The notes under the pieces are model-generated. The model made no database searches. It saw nothing but the letters and a program-made list of their open reading frames with translations, and had not been told where the DNA came from. Shown here in pieces: positions 50,950 through 62,476 of a DNA stretch of 64,000 nt. The stretch is from Herbaspirillum sp. YR522 (GTDB taxonomy: Bacteria > Pseudomonadota > Gammaproteobacteria > Burkholderiales > Burkholderiaceae_D): the NCBI RefSeq assembly GCF_000282575.1, contig NZ_AKJA01000116.1:62001-126000 (forward strand). The letters are read 5' to 3'. Position 1 is the stretch's first letter. Every line of letters begins with the position of its first letter. Both the position numbers and the translations under genes were made by a program.

Positions 50950-53760
50950 ATGGAATTAGCCAAGTCGTTCGAGCCTGCCGAGATTGAGAAATTCTGGCGC
51001 GAAGAGTGGGAAAAGCGCGGATACTTCGCCGCCACCACCGCCCCCGAAAAGCCTTCGTTCGCGATCCAGTTGCCGCCGCCGAACGTCACCGGCACGCTGC
51101 ACATGGGCCATGCGTTCAACCAGACCATCATGGATGGCCTGACCCGCTACCATCGCATGCGCGGTTTCAATACCGCCTGGATCCCGGGCACCGACCACGC
51201 CGGCATCGCTACCCAGATCGTGGTGGAGCGCCAGCTCGATGCGCAGAAGGTGTCGCGCCATGACCTGGGGCGCGAGAAATTCGTCGAGAAGGTATGGGAG
51301 TGGAAGGAAAAATCCGGCTCCACCATCACCGGCCAGATGCGCCGCATGGGCGCTTCGACCGATTGGGATCGCGAATATTTCACGATGGACCCGAAGATGT
51401 CCAAGGCCGTCACCGAGGTCTTCGTGCGCCTCTACGAGCAGGGCCTGATCTATCGCGGCAAGCGCCTTGTCAACTGGGACCCGGTGCTGGGCACGGCCGT
51501 GTCCGACCTGGAAGTGGTATCGGAAGAAGAAGACGGCTCGATGTGGCACATCCGTTATCCGCTGGCCGATGGCAGCGGTCACATCACGGTCGCCACCACC
51601 CGCCCCGAGACCATGCTGGGCGACGTCGCCGTGGCGGTCGATCCGACCGACGAGCGCTATGCCGCGCTGGTGGGCAAGATGCTGGCGCTGCCGCTGGTGG
51701 GCCGCGAGATCCCGATCATCAAGGACGAATACGTCGACAAGGAATTCGGTACCGGCTGCGTCAAGATCACGCCGGCGCATGACTTCAACGACTACCAGGT
51801 GGGCGCCCGCCACGACCTGGAAAAGATCAGCATCCTGACGCTCGACGCCAGGATCAACGACAACGGCCCCGAGAAGTACCGCGGCCTGGATCGCTTCGAA
51901 GCGCGCAAGCAGATCGTCGCCGACCTCGACGCGCTGGGATTGCTGGAACTGGTCAAGCCGCACAAGCTGATGGTGCCGCGTGGCGACCGCACCGGCGTGG
52001 TGATCGAACCGATGCTGACCGACCAGTGGTTCGTGGCGATGAGCAAGCCCGCGCCCGAAGGCACCTACTTCCCAGGCAAGTCGATCGCCGAGACGGCACT
52101 CGAGAAAGTGGCCTCGGGCGAGATCAAGTTCGTGCCCGAGAACTGGAGCAACACCTATAACCAGTGGCTCAACAACATCCAGGACTGGTGTATCTCGCGC
52201 CAGTTGTGGTGGGGCCACCAGATTCCGGCCTGGTACGACGACGACGGCAAGATCTATGTCGCCCGCACCGAAGCCGAAGCGGTGGCGCAGGCCGGCGGCA
52301 AGCCGGTCAAGCGCGACGAAGACGTACTCGACACCTGGTTCTCGTCGGCGCTGGTGCCGTTCTCGACCCTGGGCTGGCCCGAGGAAACACCCGACTACAA
52401 GCTGTTCCTGCCGTCGACGGTGCTGGTGACCGGCTTCGACATCATCTTCTTCTGGGTGGCGCGCATGGTCATGATGACCACGCACTTCACCGGCCAGGTA
52501 CCGTTCGACACCGTGTACGTGCACGGGCTGGTGCGCGACGGCAGCGGCCAGAAGATGTCCAAGTCCAAGGGCAACACGCTGGACCCGATCGACCTGATCG
52601 ACGGCATCGGCGTGGATGAACTGGTGGCCAAGCGCACCGTGGGCCTGATGAACCCGAAGCAGGCCACGGCCATCGAGAAGGCCACCCGCAAGGAGTTCGC
52701 CGATGGCATCCCGGCCTTCGGCACCGACGCCTTGCGCTTCACGTTTGCGTCGTTGGCAACCCTGGGTCGCAACATCAACTTCGACCTGAACCGTTGCGAG
52801 GGTTATCGCAACTTCTGCAACAAGCTGTGGAACGCCACCCGCTTCGTGCTGATGAACACCGAAGGCCAGGACTGCGGCTTCGATGGCCACGTCAAGGGCG
52901 TATGCGACAAGGAACAGTTGCAGTTCTCGCAGGCCGACCGCTGGATCGTGTCGCTGCTGCAGCGTACCGAAGCCGAGGTCGAAAAGGGCTTTGCCGACTA
53001 TCGCTTCGACAACATCGCCACGGCCATCTACAAGTTCGTCTGGGACGAGTATTGCGACTGGTACCTGGAAATGGCCAAGGCCCAGATCCAGAACGGCAAC
53101 CAGGCGCAGCAGCGCGCCACCCGCCGCACCCTGCTGCGGGTACTCGAAACGGTGCTGCGCCTGGCCCACCCGGTGCTGCCGTTCATCACCGAGGCCCTGT
53201 GGCAGAGCGTGGCGCCGCTGACCGATCGCAAGCCCGATGCGGCCGGCGACTCGATCATGCGCCAGGCCTATCCACAGCCGGACCTGGACAAGATCGACGC
53301 CGAGGCCGAAGCCTGGATGGCGCAGTTCCGCCTGCTGACCGACGCCTGCCGCAACCTGCGTGGCGAGATGCAACTGGCGCCGTCGCTGCGCGTGCCGCTG
53401 ATCGTCGAAGCCGCCGACGCCGCCTCGGTACAGTCGTTCCTGCCGTACCTGCAAGGGCTGGTGCGCCTGTCCGAGACGCAAGTGGTGAGCCAGTTGCCGG
53501 AGTCGCCGGCGCCGGTGGCCATCGTCGGCGACATCAAGCTCATGCTCAAGGTCGAGATCGATGTTGCCGCCGAGCGCGAACGCCTGGGCAAGGAAATCAC
53601 GCGCCTTACCGGCGAAATCGCCAAGGCGCAAGGCAAGCTGTCCAACGAAAGCTTCGTGGCGCGCGCCCCGGAAGCGGTGGTGGCCCAGGAGAAGGAACGC
53701 CTGGCCAACTTCGGCGCGACTGTGGACAAGTTGAAAGAGCAGTTGGCGAAGCTGAAGTAA
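50950..53760 (+). CDS. valS: Valyl-tRNA synthetase
   Basis: Charges tRNA-Val. 936 residues. The HIGH motif is HMGH (51-54), KMSKS is at 535-539, and the C-terminus is a coiled coil ([21 protein letters not shown] region) typical of ValRS. The start codon gives [16 protein letters not shown], the family beginning. A TATAAT at 50914-50919 lies 30 bp upstream but has no good -35. Transcribed away from the thi operon. Confidence 0.97.
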   Translation: MELAKSFEPAEIEKFWREEWEKRGYFAATTAPEKPSFAIQLPPPNVTGTLHMGHAFNQTIMDGLTRYHRMRGFNTAWIPGTDHAGIATQIVVERQLDAQKVSRHDLGREKFVEKVWEWKEKSGSTITGQMRRMGASTDWDREYFTMDPKMSKAVTEVFVRLYEQGLIYRGKRLVNWDPVLGTAVSDLEVVSEEEDGSMWHIRYPLADGSGHITVATTRPETMLGDVAVAVDPTDERYAALVGKMLALPLVGREIPIIKDEYVDKEFGTGCVKITPAHDFNDYQVGARHDLEKISILTLDARINDNGPEKYRGLDRFEARKQIVADLDALGLLELVKPHKLMVPRGDRTGVVIEPMLTDQWFVAMSKPAPEGTYFPGKSIAETALEKVASGEIKFVPENWSNTYNQWLNNIQDWCISRQLWWGHQIPAWYDDDGKIYVARTEAEAVAQAGGKPVKRDEDVLDTWFSSALVPFSTLGWPEETPDYKLFLPSTVLVTGFDIIFFWVARMVMMTTHFTGQVPFDTVYVHGLVRDGSGQKMSKSKGNTLDPIDLIDGIGVDELVAKRTVGLMNPKQATAIEKATRKEFADGIPAFGTDALRFTFASLATLGRNINFDLNRCEGYRNFCNKLWNATRFVLMNTEGQDCGFDGHVKGVCDKEQLQFSQADRWIVSLLQRTEAEVEKGFADYRFDNIATAIYKFVWDEYCDWYLEMAKAQIQNGNQAQQRATRRTLLRVLETVLRLAHPVLPFITEALWQSVAPLTDRKPDAAGDSIMRQAYPQPDLDKIDAEAEAWMAQFRLLTDACRNLRGEMQLAPSLRVPLIVEAADAASVQSFLPYLQGLVRLSETQVVSQLPESPAPVAIVGDIKLMLKVEIDVAAERERLGKEITRLTGEIAKAQGKLSNESFVARAPEAVVAQEKERLANFGATVDKLKEQLAKLK

Positions 53761-53783
53761 TCATTGTCTCGCCGTGGCCCAGG

Positions 53784-53815
53784 GCCGTCGTCCTCCACGG
53801 GACGGCGGCTTTTTT
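53784..53815 (+). terminator. Rho-independent terminator of valS
   Basis: Ten-bp stem (GCCGTCGTCC with GGACGGCGGC, one G-U pair), six-base loop, then six T. It begins 23 bp after the valS stop. Confidence 0.9.
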
Positions 53816-53933
53816 ATTGCCTGGCGGGCGGCCGTTTTCCCGCTTGCCCAAACCCCCACCGTTGTCTACACTGATCCCACAAAATTAGAACAATCGTGCT
53901 TTTATCAAATAACGATATTGATCGGAGACAACC

Positions 53934-54386
53934 ATGACCCAGCGCACCCCCATCCATTGCCTCGTATTGCTTGGCAGCCTGTTGACCTCGGCCTGCGCCC
54001 TGGCCGACGGCTCGCCGGTGGGCCTATGGAAGAACATCGACGACGCCACCGGCAAGCCCAAGGCGCTGGTGCGCATCACCGAGAGCAATGGCGAGCTGTC
54101 GGGCAGGATCGAGAAGCTGTTCCGGGCACCGGACCAGGACCAGAACCCGTTGTGCGAAAAATGCGAGGGCGACCTGAAGGGCCAGCCGATCATCGGCCTG
54201 ACCATACTGAGCGGACTGAAGAAGGATGGCGACGAATACAGCGGCGGGCAGATCCTCGATCCGGCCAATGGCAAGCTCTACAAGAGCAAGCTGACGGTGC
54301 AGGAAGATGGCAGGAAGTTGAACGTGCGCGGTTACGTCGGCATGCCGATGCTGGGTCGCTCGCAAACCTGGATCCGCGAGGACTAG
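53934..54386 (+). CDS. DUF2147-family exported protein
   Basis: 150 residues. Signal peptide to about ACALADG; the body begins SPVGLWKNIDDATGKPKALV and continues with GRIEKLF, CEKCEGDLKGQPIIGLTIL and a RGYVGMPMLGRSQTW end, which match DUF2147. Function unknown; some relatives are linked to envelope. A CxxC (CEKC) is visible. GGAG is well placed before the ATG. It is a single-gene unit after the valS terminator. Confidence 0.85.
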   Translation: MTQRTPIHCLVLLGSLLTSACALADGSPVGLWKNIDDATGKPKALVRITESNGELSGRIEKLFRAPDQDQNPLCEKCEGDLKGQPIIGLTILSGLKKDGDEYSGGQILDPANGKLYKSKLTVQEDGRKLNVRGYVGMPMLGRSQTWIRED

Positions 54387-54578
54387 CCGGCATATCGTTG
54401 CATGTGGCCGCGCGTCGTTGCAAAGCGGTGCATTGCCGGATTGCAAGCGTTGCCCTGGTTCGCGAATCTTGCTAGTCTGACCGTGGGGAAGCGAGCCGGA
54501 TCAGGCACGCTATCCCGGCCGCAAGGCCGGGGATGAAGGTCGGGCAGGGTTGCCATCGCGCAGCCCGGGGGAGTCCAG

Positions 54579-55706
54579 ATGCAACCATACGTTCGCTTGG
54601 CCATGTCATTGGCATTGGCCGCCGTCTTGTCGCTTCATGCATCGGCACAGGTCGATGCCGCAGAGGTAACCGTTGCCTTTGCCGGCCCCCTGGAAGACCC
54701 GGACGCCCTCAGCGCGGCCCAGGCCACCCAGATGGCCTTCGACGAGATCAATGCGCAACCGGCACGTGGCGGCGCGCAGCTCAAGCTGATGCTGCAAAAC
54801 GACAAGGGCGATCCACGCACCGCCGAGTTCGTCGCCCATTACCTGGCCAAGACCGATGCGCTGGCCGTCATCGGCCACTGGACCAGTACCAACAGCATCG
54901 CCGTGGCGCCCATCTATACCGAGGCGGGCTTGCCCCAGTTGGCGCCGATCGCCTGGAGCAAGCGCTTCTCGGCGCTACCGGGCGACAATCATTTCCAGGG
55001 CGTCGGCAACAATGACATCGCCATGAACCAGGCCTTGCAGTACCTGGTACCGCGCCTGGGCGTGCGCCGGATCCTGATCATCGACGATCGCTCCATCCTG
55101 GGCGCAGAGATGGCCGATGCGTTCGACAAGTATGCGCAGCAGGCCGGTCTCGAGATCCTGCGCCAGTCGGTCAGCAACCAGACATCTGATTTCAACGCGC
55201 CGTTGATGATGGCGCGCCAGAAGCATCCGGAGCTGATCCTGTTTACCGGCATCGGCGCCCAGACGGTGACCATGGTGCGCAGCCTCAAGCGGCTCAAGCT
55301 CCAGGCCGCGCTGCTGCTGACCAGCCCGGTCGTCAATACCGAATTCCTGCAAAAGACCGGCCTGACCGACGAAGTCGTGTATGCCATCGCCCCGGGTGCG
55401 CCGGTGGAAAGCGCCGGGCGCATGGAGGCATTTCGCAAACGCTATGCCGAGCGCTTTCGCAGCGAAGCCTCGTCTTCGGCGGGATTCGCCTACGACCTGG
55501 CCTATATGTTCGCCGCCGCGCTGCGCCGCTCCGGCGAACCCGACCGTCGTCAGCTGGTGCGGGCGTTGCGCGAGGTAAGCCATGATGGCGTCAACCAGAC
55601 GATCGCCTTCAACCCGGACGGCACCCTGAAACATCCCATCTACACGCTCTACCAGGCCACGCCGCAACGCTGGCTGGTGCGCAGGACCGTCAAGGCAAGC
55701 GACTAG
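54579..55706 (+). CDS. LivK-like periplasmic binding protein, copy 1
   Basis: 375 residues with a signal peptide ending about ASAQVDAAE. Type I periplasmic binding fold as in branched-chain amino-acid receptors: VAFAGPLEDPDALSAAQATQMAFDEINA, AVIGHWTSTNSIAVAPIYTEAGLPQ and a C-terminal GFAYDLAYMFAAAL. No permease or ATPase gene of an ABC importer is near. It may supply a distant importer or a receptor. The next gene is a paralogue. Confidence 0.88.
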   Translation: MQPYVRLAMSLALAAVLSLHASAQVDAAEVTVAFAGPLEDPDALSAAQATQMAFDEINAQPARGGAQLKLMLQNDKGDPRTAEFVAHYLAKTDALAVIGHWTSTNSIAVAPIYTEAGLPQLAPIAWSKRFSALPGDNHFQGVGNNDIAMNQALQYLVPRLGVRRILIIDDRSILGAEMADAFDKYAQQAGLEILRQSVSNQTSDFNAPLMMARQKHPELILFTGIGAQTVTMVRSLKRLKLQAALLLTSPVVNTEFLQKTGLTDEVVYAIAPGAPVESAGRMEAFRKRYAERFRSEASSSAGFAYDLAYMFAAALRRSGEPDRRQLVRALREVSHDGVNQTIAFNPDGTLKHPIYTLYQATPQRWLVRRTVKASD

Positions 55707-55776
55707 CATGCCCCGGGCGGGTCCGCCCAAATGCCGTCGCGTCCGCCATTGTCATCATCATTGCGAGGTGATCCTC

Positions 55777-56898
55777 ATGCTGCCCTATCGCTGGTTCGTC
55801 GCCTGTCTTGTTTCGCTCACGATGCTGGCGCCGGTGGCGGCACAGCAGCCGCCCGAGCTGGTCATCGGCTTCGTCGGCCCCATGGATGATCCGGACGCGT
55901 TCGGCGGCGCATCGGCGGCGCAGATGGCCATCGATGAAATCAATGCCAGCCAGGCGCGCGGTGCGCCCCGGCTGCGGCTGCTGATCCAGAACGACAAGGC
56001 CGATGTACGGGTGGCCGAGCACATCGCGCGTTACCTGGTCAAGACCGATGCCATTGCCGTGATCGGACACTGGACCAGTACCGCCAGCATCGCCGCCGCC
56101 CCGATCTACACCGAGGCCGGCATGGCGCAGCTGGCCCCCATTTCATGGAGCAGCCTGTTCTCGAAACTGCCCGGGCGCAATCACTTCCAGGGGGTGGGCA
56201 GCGATGACATCGCCATGCGCCACACGCTGCAATACCTGAGCACACGGCTGTCGCTCAAGAAAGTGATGGTGATCGACGACCGCGCCGTGCTCGGGGTGGC
56301 GATGGCCGATTCGTTCGAGAAATATGCGCGCGCGTCCGGCATCGAAGTGCTGCGCCAGTCGGTCAGCACCCAGACCTCCGACTTCAACCCGCCGCTGCTG
56401 CTGGCGCGACGGGAGCGTCCCGAGCTGATCGTGTTTACCGGGCGCGGCGGCCAGAGCGCGGTGATCGCGCGCAACCTGAAACGATTGGACATCACCGCCA
56501 AGTTGCTGTTGACCGGCCCGGTCGTGTCGAGCGAGTTCCTGCAAAAGACCGGTCACACGGATGAAGACCTGTACGCCATCGTACCGGGACTGCCGAAGGA
56601 AAATACCGGAAAAATGGAAGCCTTCCGCAAACGCTACGTCGCGGCATTCGACCGCGAACCCGCACCGTTCGCCATGTTCGCCTACGACAGCGTGTACATG
56701 ATGGCCGCCGCCATCGGCCGGGCCGGTGTGCCCGAACGCGCTCGTATCATCGCCGCGCTCAGGGAGGTCAGCCACAATGGGCTCATGCAGCAAATGGCGT
56801 TCAACCAGGATGGCACGCTCAAGAACCCCGTATTTACCCTCTACCAGACCGAAGCGGGCCGCTGGACGATGCGCCGGCTGATCAAGGCGGGCAACTGA
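55777..56898 (+). CDS. LivK-like periplasmic binding protein, copy 2
   Basis: 373 residues, clearly a tandem paralogue of the preceding gene: the same order GFVGPMDDPDAFGGASAAQMAIDEIN, AVIGHWTSTASIAAAPIYTEAGMAQ, and LRQSVSTQTSDFN against LRQSVSNQTSDFN. Signal peptide to about APVAAQ. GAGG precedes the ATG at 55777; the 23 upstream in-frame codons are not signal-like. The two copies differ mainly in the second lobe. Ligand unknown. Confidence 0.88.
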   Translation: MLPYRWFVACLVSLTMLAPVAAQQPPELVIGFVGPMDDPDAFGGASAAQMAIDEINASQARGAPRLRLLIQNDKADVRVAEHIARYLVKTDAIAVIGHWTSTASIAAAPIYTEAGMAQLAPISWSSLFSKLPGRNHFQGVGSDDIAMRHTLQYLSTRLSLKKVMVIDDRAVLGVAMADSFEKYARASGIEVLRQSVSTQTSDFNPPLLLARRERPELIVFTGRGGQSAVIARNLKRLDITAKLLLTGPVVSSEFLQKTGHTDEDLYAIVPGLPKENTGKMEAFRKRYVAAFDREPAPFAMFAYDSVYMMAAAIGRAGVPERARIIAALREVSHNGLMQQMAFNQDGTLKNPVFTLYQTEAGRWTMRRLIKAGN

Positions 56899-56910
56899 GA
56901 CGGCGGGAAA

Positions 56911-57378
56911 TCATTGCACGGGTGCGGCTGGCGGCTTGCGCTGCGCCACCAGGCGATCCAGCACACGCGCGAACGCGCGGCCATCGGCGGTACTGAAGGC
57001 CGCGGGGCCGCCGGTCTCGACGCCGCTGCTGCGCAATTCTTCCATGAAGTTGCGCATGCCCAGGTGCTGGCCGATATTTTCGCGGGTGTACATCTCGCCG
57101 CGCGGATTAAGCGCATTGGCGCCTTGCTCGACCACTGCCGCGGCCAGCGGGATGTCGGCGGTGATGACCAGGTCGCCGGCCTCGACCAGGCGCACGATCT
57201 CGTTGTCGGCGACGTCGAACCCGGCCGGTACCACGATGGATCTGATGTACCGCGAAGGCGGTGTACGCAGGCCGCGGTTGGCCACCAGCGTGACGACGAT
57301 GCCGGTGCGCTCGGCAACCCGGAACAGCATGTCCTTGATGACGCCGGGACAGGCGTCGGCGTCGACCCAGATGTTCAT
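56911..57378 (-). CDS. YaiI/YqxD family protein (UPF0178)
   Basis: 155 residues starting [18 protein letters not shown], the family signature. It also has [21 protein letters not shown] and [17 protein letters not shown]. The fold is PIN-like with clustered acidic residues, hinting at nuclease activity, but function is unproven. Convergent to the second binding-protein gene with a gap of 12 bp. Confidence 0.9.
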   Translation of the reverse strand: MNIWVDADACPGVIKDMLFRVAERTGIVVTLVANRGLRTPPSRYIRSIVVPAGFDVADNEIVRLVEAGDLVITADIPLAAAVVEQGANALNPRGEMYTRENIGQHLGMRNFMEELRSSGVETGGPAAFSTADGRAFARVLDRLVAQRKPPAAPVQ

Positions 57379-57440
57379 TGCAATGACTTGGAACCGGTCG
57401 CCATCTGCCCCGTCAGCGCAGATGGCGTACCCGGAATCGG

Positions 57441-58283
57441 TTAGACAAAGGCCACCGTCAAGCCCGGCAACGTCACGCTCGAGAACGCCGAGACCCAGGT
57501 CTGGCCGGCCTCGATCGGCAAGGCGTCGGTCCAGGTACCGGTGGTGATGATCTCGCCTGCCTGCAGGCGCCTGAAGCGCGACTGCTTCTGCAGCAACTGG
57601 TGCAGGTGCCATAGCGCATGCAGGGGGCTATCCATCTCGTCGTTGCAGAATCCGGCCGCGCGCAGCACGCTGGAGGACTCGGTATTGCACGACAGCGATA
57701 CGGTGGCGCTGGCCAGTATCTGCGGCAGGTGATGACGGGTCGCCGACGACAGTACGTGCGGCTCGCCGATGATCAATGTGCCATGCAGGCCGAACGCGGC
57801 GATCGAGTCGGCGACGGTGAATTCCCATTTCTCGAACGGGCACACCACGATCTCGAAGCCGTGCGCCATCCATTCCAGGCAATCGGCCAGTTCGTCCAGC
57901 GAGGCGTTGGGCGCAGGCGTCTTGCCCAGCTTGAAGACGATCTCGGGTTCGATGCGCGGCTGCATGGCGCCAGCCAGCGATTGCAGGCCATGGTTGTCGT
58001 CGGCAAAGCGCACCGTGGTGTCGAACACCGGCGACCAGATCGGGGTACGCGCATCATCGGTGATGCCGTAACGCGACCACGACTTGCGCACCGAAAAACC
58101 GATCTTGCGACCGATCGGCTGTTCGCCCTGGGCCACCCGGATGTTGCGAATGCTGTGGGCGATGTCGTAGGCGTCCTCGATGGACAACGTCTCGACCTTG
58201 GAAATGAGGGGGATGAGCCGGGAATTGGCCCGCGCATCGAGCAGTTGATGGGCGTAACGGCTTGCTTGGCTCGACATTAGCAT
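57441..58283 (-). CDS. 2-keto-4-pentenoate hydratase-like protein (MhpD family)
   Basis: 280 residues. Family features: [17 protein letters not shown]-like start, [31 protein letters not shown] (with the metal-ligand Glu-x-Glu), and the C-terminal [19 protein letters not shown]. Such enzymes add water to 2-hydroxy-dienoates in meta-cleavage pathways. No dioxygenase, hydrolase or aldolase gene is adjacent, so the pathway is unclear. Either of two ATG codons (58283, 58277) can be the start. A weak promoter (TCGACA, 16 bp, TATCTT) lies at 58327-58300. Confidence 0.83.
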   Translation of the reverse strand: MLMSSQASRYAHQLLDARANSRLIPLISKVETLSIEDAYDIAHSIRNIRVAQGEQPIGRKIGFSVRKSWSRYGITDDARTPIWSPVFDTTVRFADDNHGLQSLAGAMQPRIEPEIVFKLGKTPAPNASLDELADCLEWMAHGFEIVVCPFEKWEFTVADSIAAFGLHGTLIIGEPHVLSSATRHHLPQILASATVSLSCNTESSSVLRAAGFCNDEMDSPLHALWHLHQLLQKQSRFRRLQAGEIITTGTWTDALPIEAGQTWVSAFSSVTLPGLTVAFV

Positions 58284-58444
58284 GACTGGCTCACATCGAA
58301 AGATAGTGAATAGCTATCCATTGTCGATGACGATTAGTTTTTGCACAAGTAAAAACTCGCCTTTATACGATGCCGCCGTCACACGATGACGACCAGGAAT
58401 TGCCATCCAGTCAAGTTTTTCGCCTGGCAAGGCCCCTGCACCGC

Positions 58445-59503
58445 CTAGGCACCGCCCCACAGCTCGGCATTGGCGCCGGTGCGCGGGGCGGTCACGCCGA
58501 AGTGCTGGTAGGCCGCCGGGGTGGCTATCCGGCCGCGCGGCGTGCGCTGCAGGTAGCCTTGCTGGATCAGGTACGGCTCGAGCACGTCTTCGATGGTGTC
58601 ACGCTCCTCGCCGATGGCAGCGGCCAGGTTGTCCAGCCCCACCGGGCCGCCGCCGAACTTGAACAGCACCGCCTCGAGCAGCTTGCGGTCCATCAGGTCG
58701 AAGCCGACCGGGTCGACGTCGAGCATGACCAGCGCTGCATCGGCCATCTCGCGGGTGATGCGGCCGCTGCCCTTGACCTCGGCATAGTCGCGCACCCGGC
58801 GCAACAGCCGATTGGCGATACGCGGGGTGCCCCGGCTGCGGCGGGCGATTTCGAGCGCGCCGTCGTCGACGATGGGCGCATTGAGCAGCCCGGCGCTGCG
58901 GGTGACGATGCGCGCCAGCTCGGGCGGCGTGTAGAACTCCAGCCGGGCGACGATGCCGAAGCGGTCGCGCAACGGATTGGTCAGCATACCGGCGCGCGTG
59001 GTGGCGCCCACCAGCGTGAACGGCTGCAGGTCGAGCCGCACCGAGCGCGCGGCCGGGCCTTCGCCGATCATGATATCGATCTGATAGTCCTCCAGCGCCG
59101 GATAGAGGATTTCCTCGACCACCGGCGACAGGCGGTGGATCTCGTCGATGAACAGCACGTCATGGGCTTCGAGGTTGGTCAGCAGCGCGGCCAGATCCCC
59201 GGCCCGCTCCAGCACCGGGCCTGAGGTCTGGCGCAGGTTGACGCCCATTTCGCGCGCAATGATATGCGCCATGGTGGTCTTGCCCAGCCCGGGAGGGCCG
59301 AACAGCAGCGTATGGTCGAGCGCCTCGCCGCGCCCGCGGGCGGCGGCGATGAAGATCTCGAGCTGGCTGCGGATCTTTTCCTGGCCGACATATTCGTCGA
59401 GCTGCCTGGGACGCAAGGCGCGCTCGATGGCTTCCTCATTGGGCGAGGCCGGGGTGGCGGCGATAATGCGCTGTTCGGAAAAATCGTCGGTCTGGATGCT
59501 CAT
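58445..59503 (-). CDS. ruvB: Holliday junction branch-migration helicase RuvB
   Basis: 352-residue AAA+ motor. Walker [11 protein letters not shown], Walker [13 protein letters not shown], sensor region [11 protein letters not shown], and the winged-helix end with [20 protein letters not shown]. It follows ruvA by 30 bp on the same strand. Confidence 0.97.
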   Translation of the reverse strand: MSIQTDDFSEQRIIAATPASPNEEAIERALRPRQLDEYVGQEKIRSQLEIFIAAARGRGEALDHTLLFGPPGLGKTTMAHIIAREMGVNLRQTSGPVLERAGDLAALLTNLEAHDVLFIDEIHRLSPVVEEILYPALEDYQIDIMIGEGPAARSVRLDLQPFTLVGATTRAGMLTNPLRDRFGIVARLEFYTPPELARIVTRSAGLLNAPIVDDGALEIARRSRGTPRIANRLLRRVRDYAEVKGSGRITREMADAALVMLDVDPVGFDLMDRKLLEAVLFKFGGGPVGLDNLAAAIGEERDTIEDVLEPYLIQQGYLQRTPRGRIATPAAYQHFGVTAPRTGANAELWGGA

Positions 59504-59533
59504 GCTGGGCTCCTGTTTGCCTGCGCTGCGGCG

Positions 59534-60112
59534 TTACGCCTTGGACAAGGCCTTGAGCGCATGCTTGATGCCATCGGACACGCCGGCGTCCTTGGGCACC
59601 TGCTTCATGGCCAGGGTCGCTTCCTTGTCCGAGTAACCCAGCGCCAGCAGGGCATTGAGGATATCCGAACTGGCGTCGCCATGGACCACGCCACCGGCCG
59701 AGCCCAGGTCGGCGCCCAGCTTGCCCTTCAGTTCCAGCAGCAGGCGTTCGGCGGTCTTCTTGCCGATGCCGGGCACGCGCGTCAAGCGACCGGCTTCCTG
59801 CAGCGTCACCGCCTGGGCCAGGTCGGCCACCGACATGCCCGACAGGATCGCCAGCGCGGTACGGGCGCCCACTCCCGAAATCTTGATCAGCTCCTTGAAC
59901 GTATTACGCTCTTCGGCGGTCCCAAAGCCGAACAGCACATGCGCATCCTCGCGGATGGCCAGGTGCGTCAACAGCACGACTTTCTCACCCAGCGCGGGCA
60001 GGTTGTAGAAAGTGCTCATGGGCACGGCGACTTCGTAGCCGACACCATTGCAATCGACCAGCAGATTCGGGGGATTTTTTTCGAACAGGGTTCCGGAGAG
60101 GCGACCGATCAT
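59534..60112 (-). CDS. ruvA: Holliday junction branch-migration protein RuvA
   Basis: 192 residues. N-terminal OB fold ([24 protein letters not shown]), two helix-hairpin-helix motifs ([13 protein letters not shown] and [16 protein letters not shown]), and the C-terminal RuvB-binding domain ending KALSKA. The open frame extends upstream but the canonical start is the ATG at 60112. Confidence 0.97.
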   Translation of the reverse strand: MIGRLSGTLFEKNPPNLLVDCNGVGYEVAVPMSTFYNLPALGEKVVLLTHLAIREDAHVLFGFGTAEERNTFKELIKISGVGARTALAILSGMSVADLAQAVTLQEAGRLTRVPGIGKKTAERLLLELKGKLGADLGSAGGVVHGDASSDILNALLALGYSDKEATLAMKQVPKDAGVSDGIKHALKALSKA

Positions 60113-60218
60113 GGCGTGATTGTTGTGCTTGTTGCAGGTTCGACGATAATCACCGAATGATACAGTACTGTTCGGATAAACAGTATCCGGCCCAACCATT
60201 ACAGAACAAAGGACCACC

Positions 60219-61151
<933 letters not shown>

Positions 61152-61168
61152 TCGCCAGGGGCTGGGCA

Positions 61169-61711
61169 CTATCCCACCAGGCGCCCGCCCTTCATGCGCA
61201 AGCCCTTGCGCGCCAACCCGGGCGCCAGTGCGCCCAGCGCCGTCAAGGCGTCGCCGCCATGGGCATGGCAGATTGCCACCCCGAGCGCATCGGCGGCGTC
61301 GGTACCGGGCAGGCCCGGCAAGTGCAGCAGGCGCGCGACCATTTCCTGCACCTGCGCCTTCTGCGCCTTGCCGTGCCCGGCCACCGCCTGCTTGACCTGC
61401 AGCGCAGTGTATTCGGCCACCGCCAGGTCGGCGTTGACCAGCGCACAGATGGCCGCGCCGCGCGCCTGGCCCAGCAACAGGGTCGAATGCGGATTGACGT
61501 TGACGAACACCTTCTCGATGGCGGCGCAATCGGGTGCATAGGTGCGCACCACTTCCGACACGCTCGACAGGATGACCTTCAGCCGCGACGGCAAGTCGCC
61601 ATCGGGGGTCTTGATGGTGCCCGATGCGATATAGGCGAGCTGGTTGCCCTGCTTGTGGATGACGCCAAAGCCGGTGGTACGCAAGCCGGGATCGATACCG
61701 ATGATCTTCAA
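61169..61711 (-). CDS. ruvC: Holliday junction resolvase RuvC
   Basis: 180 residues. The catalytic acidic residues are in [27 protein letters not shown] and [17 protein letters not shown]. The family start falls on a TTG whose TTGA overlaps the stop of the gst gene; a longer frame to an ATG at 61774 would lie within gst. GAAGG is upstream of the TTG. Translation is therefore probably coupled to gst. Confidence 0.93.
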   Translation of the reverse strand: MKIIGIDPGLRTTGFGVIHKQGNQLAYIASGTIKTPDGDLPSRLKVILSSVSEVVRTYAPDCAAIEKVFVNVNPHSTLLLGQARGAAICALVNADLAVAEYTALQVKQAVAGHGKAQKAQVQEMVARLLHLPGLPGTDAADALGVAICHAHGGDALTALGALAPGLARKGLRMKGGRLVG

Positions 61712-62358
61712 GGATTGGCCGCCTTCATCGACTGCGCCTGTTGCACCCACTGTTGCACCGACGGCCGTGCCCATTGTCGCTGCGCATACTGGCGCAGGTC
61801 ATCCGGCATGGCGTCGCCGGGCATGGCCAGGCGGTTGATCATCAGCGCCAGGTCGACATCGGCGATGCTCCACTGGTCGAACAGCGACTCGCGTCCGCCC
61901 AGCGCCGCCCGCGCCACGGCCACCAGCTTGTCGGCGGCGGCACGCGCGGCCGGCGACAGCGACGCATAGCCATCGCCGTAGAACACCACTTCGGTAGGAC
62001 GCTCCTGGCGCACCGGCATCAGGTCGCTGCGCAACCAGGCCTGCATCTCGCGCGCCTTGGCGCGTTGGCGGGCATCGGCCGGATAGACCGGCGCAAAGTC
62101 CGGGGCGGCAAACCGCTGTTCCAGGTATTCGGAGATGGCGCTCGACTCGGACAGATGGAAATCCCCCTCCGACAGGGCCGGCACCCGCCGCGTCAAGGAC
62201 ACGCTGGCATAGCTGCTGTCCTGGTTGCGGCGACTGGACAAGTCGATGGTCAACAGTTCGAAAGGCAGTTTCTTCTCGGTCAACGTGACGAACGCCGACA
62301 TGGCGTAGGGGCTGATGAACTGGGCGTCGACGTAGAGCTTGAGTCGGGGGGTGGTCAA
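61708..62358 (-). CDS. Glutathione S-transferase (YfcF-like)
   Basis: 216 residues from a TTG start. The N-terminal thioredoxin-like domain has [19 protein letters not shown] and [28 protein letters not shown], with the ESSA glutathione site; a helical C-domain follows. The TTG at 62358 is preceded by AGGGAG at a good distance, and the protein then begins like E. coli YfcF. The ATG at 62418 would add 20 non-conserved residues. Confidence 0.88.
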   Translation of the reverse strand: MTTPRLKLYVDAQFISPYAMSAFVTLTEKKLPFELLTIDLSSRRNQDSSYASVSLTRRVPALSEGDFHLSESSAISEYLEQRFAAPDFAPVYPADARQRAKAREMQAWLRSDLMPVRQERPTEVVFYGDGYASLSPAARAAADKLVAVARAALGGRESLFDQWSIADVDLALMINRLAMPGDAMPDDLRQYAQRQWARPSVQQWVQQAQSMKAANP

Positions 62359-62426
62359 TTGGGTCTCCCTGGTGATCTTGTCCGGCGCGCCTTCTCGATG
62401 GCGCTGGCCATGCGACACATTAAAGC

Positions 62427-62449
62427 AAAACGCCCGGCGGCGCCGGGCG
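62427..62449 (-). terminator. Rho-independent terminator of purH
   Basis: Minus strand: CGCCCGG stem with CCGGGCG, 5-base loop, then TTTT followed by GCTTTA. About 27 bp after the purH stop. Confidence 0.75.
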
Positions 62450-62476
62450 TTCGTCGTGCCGTCGGCACCGCGGCAA

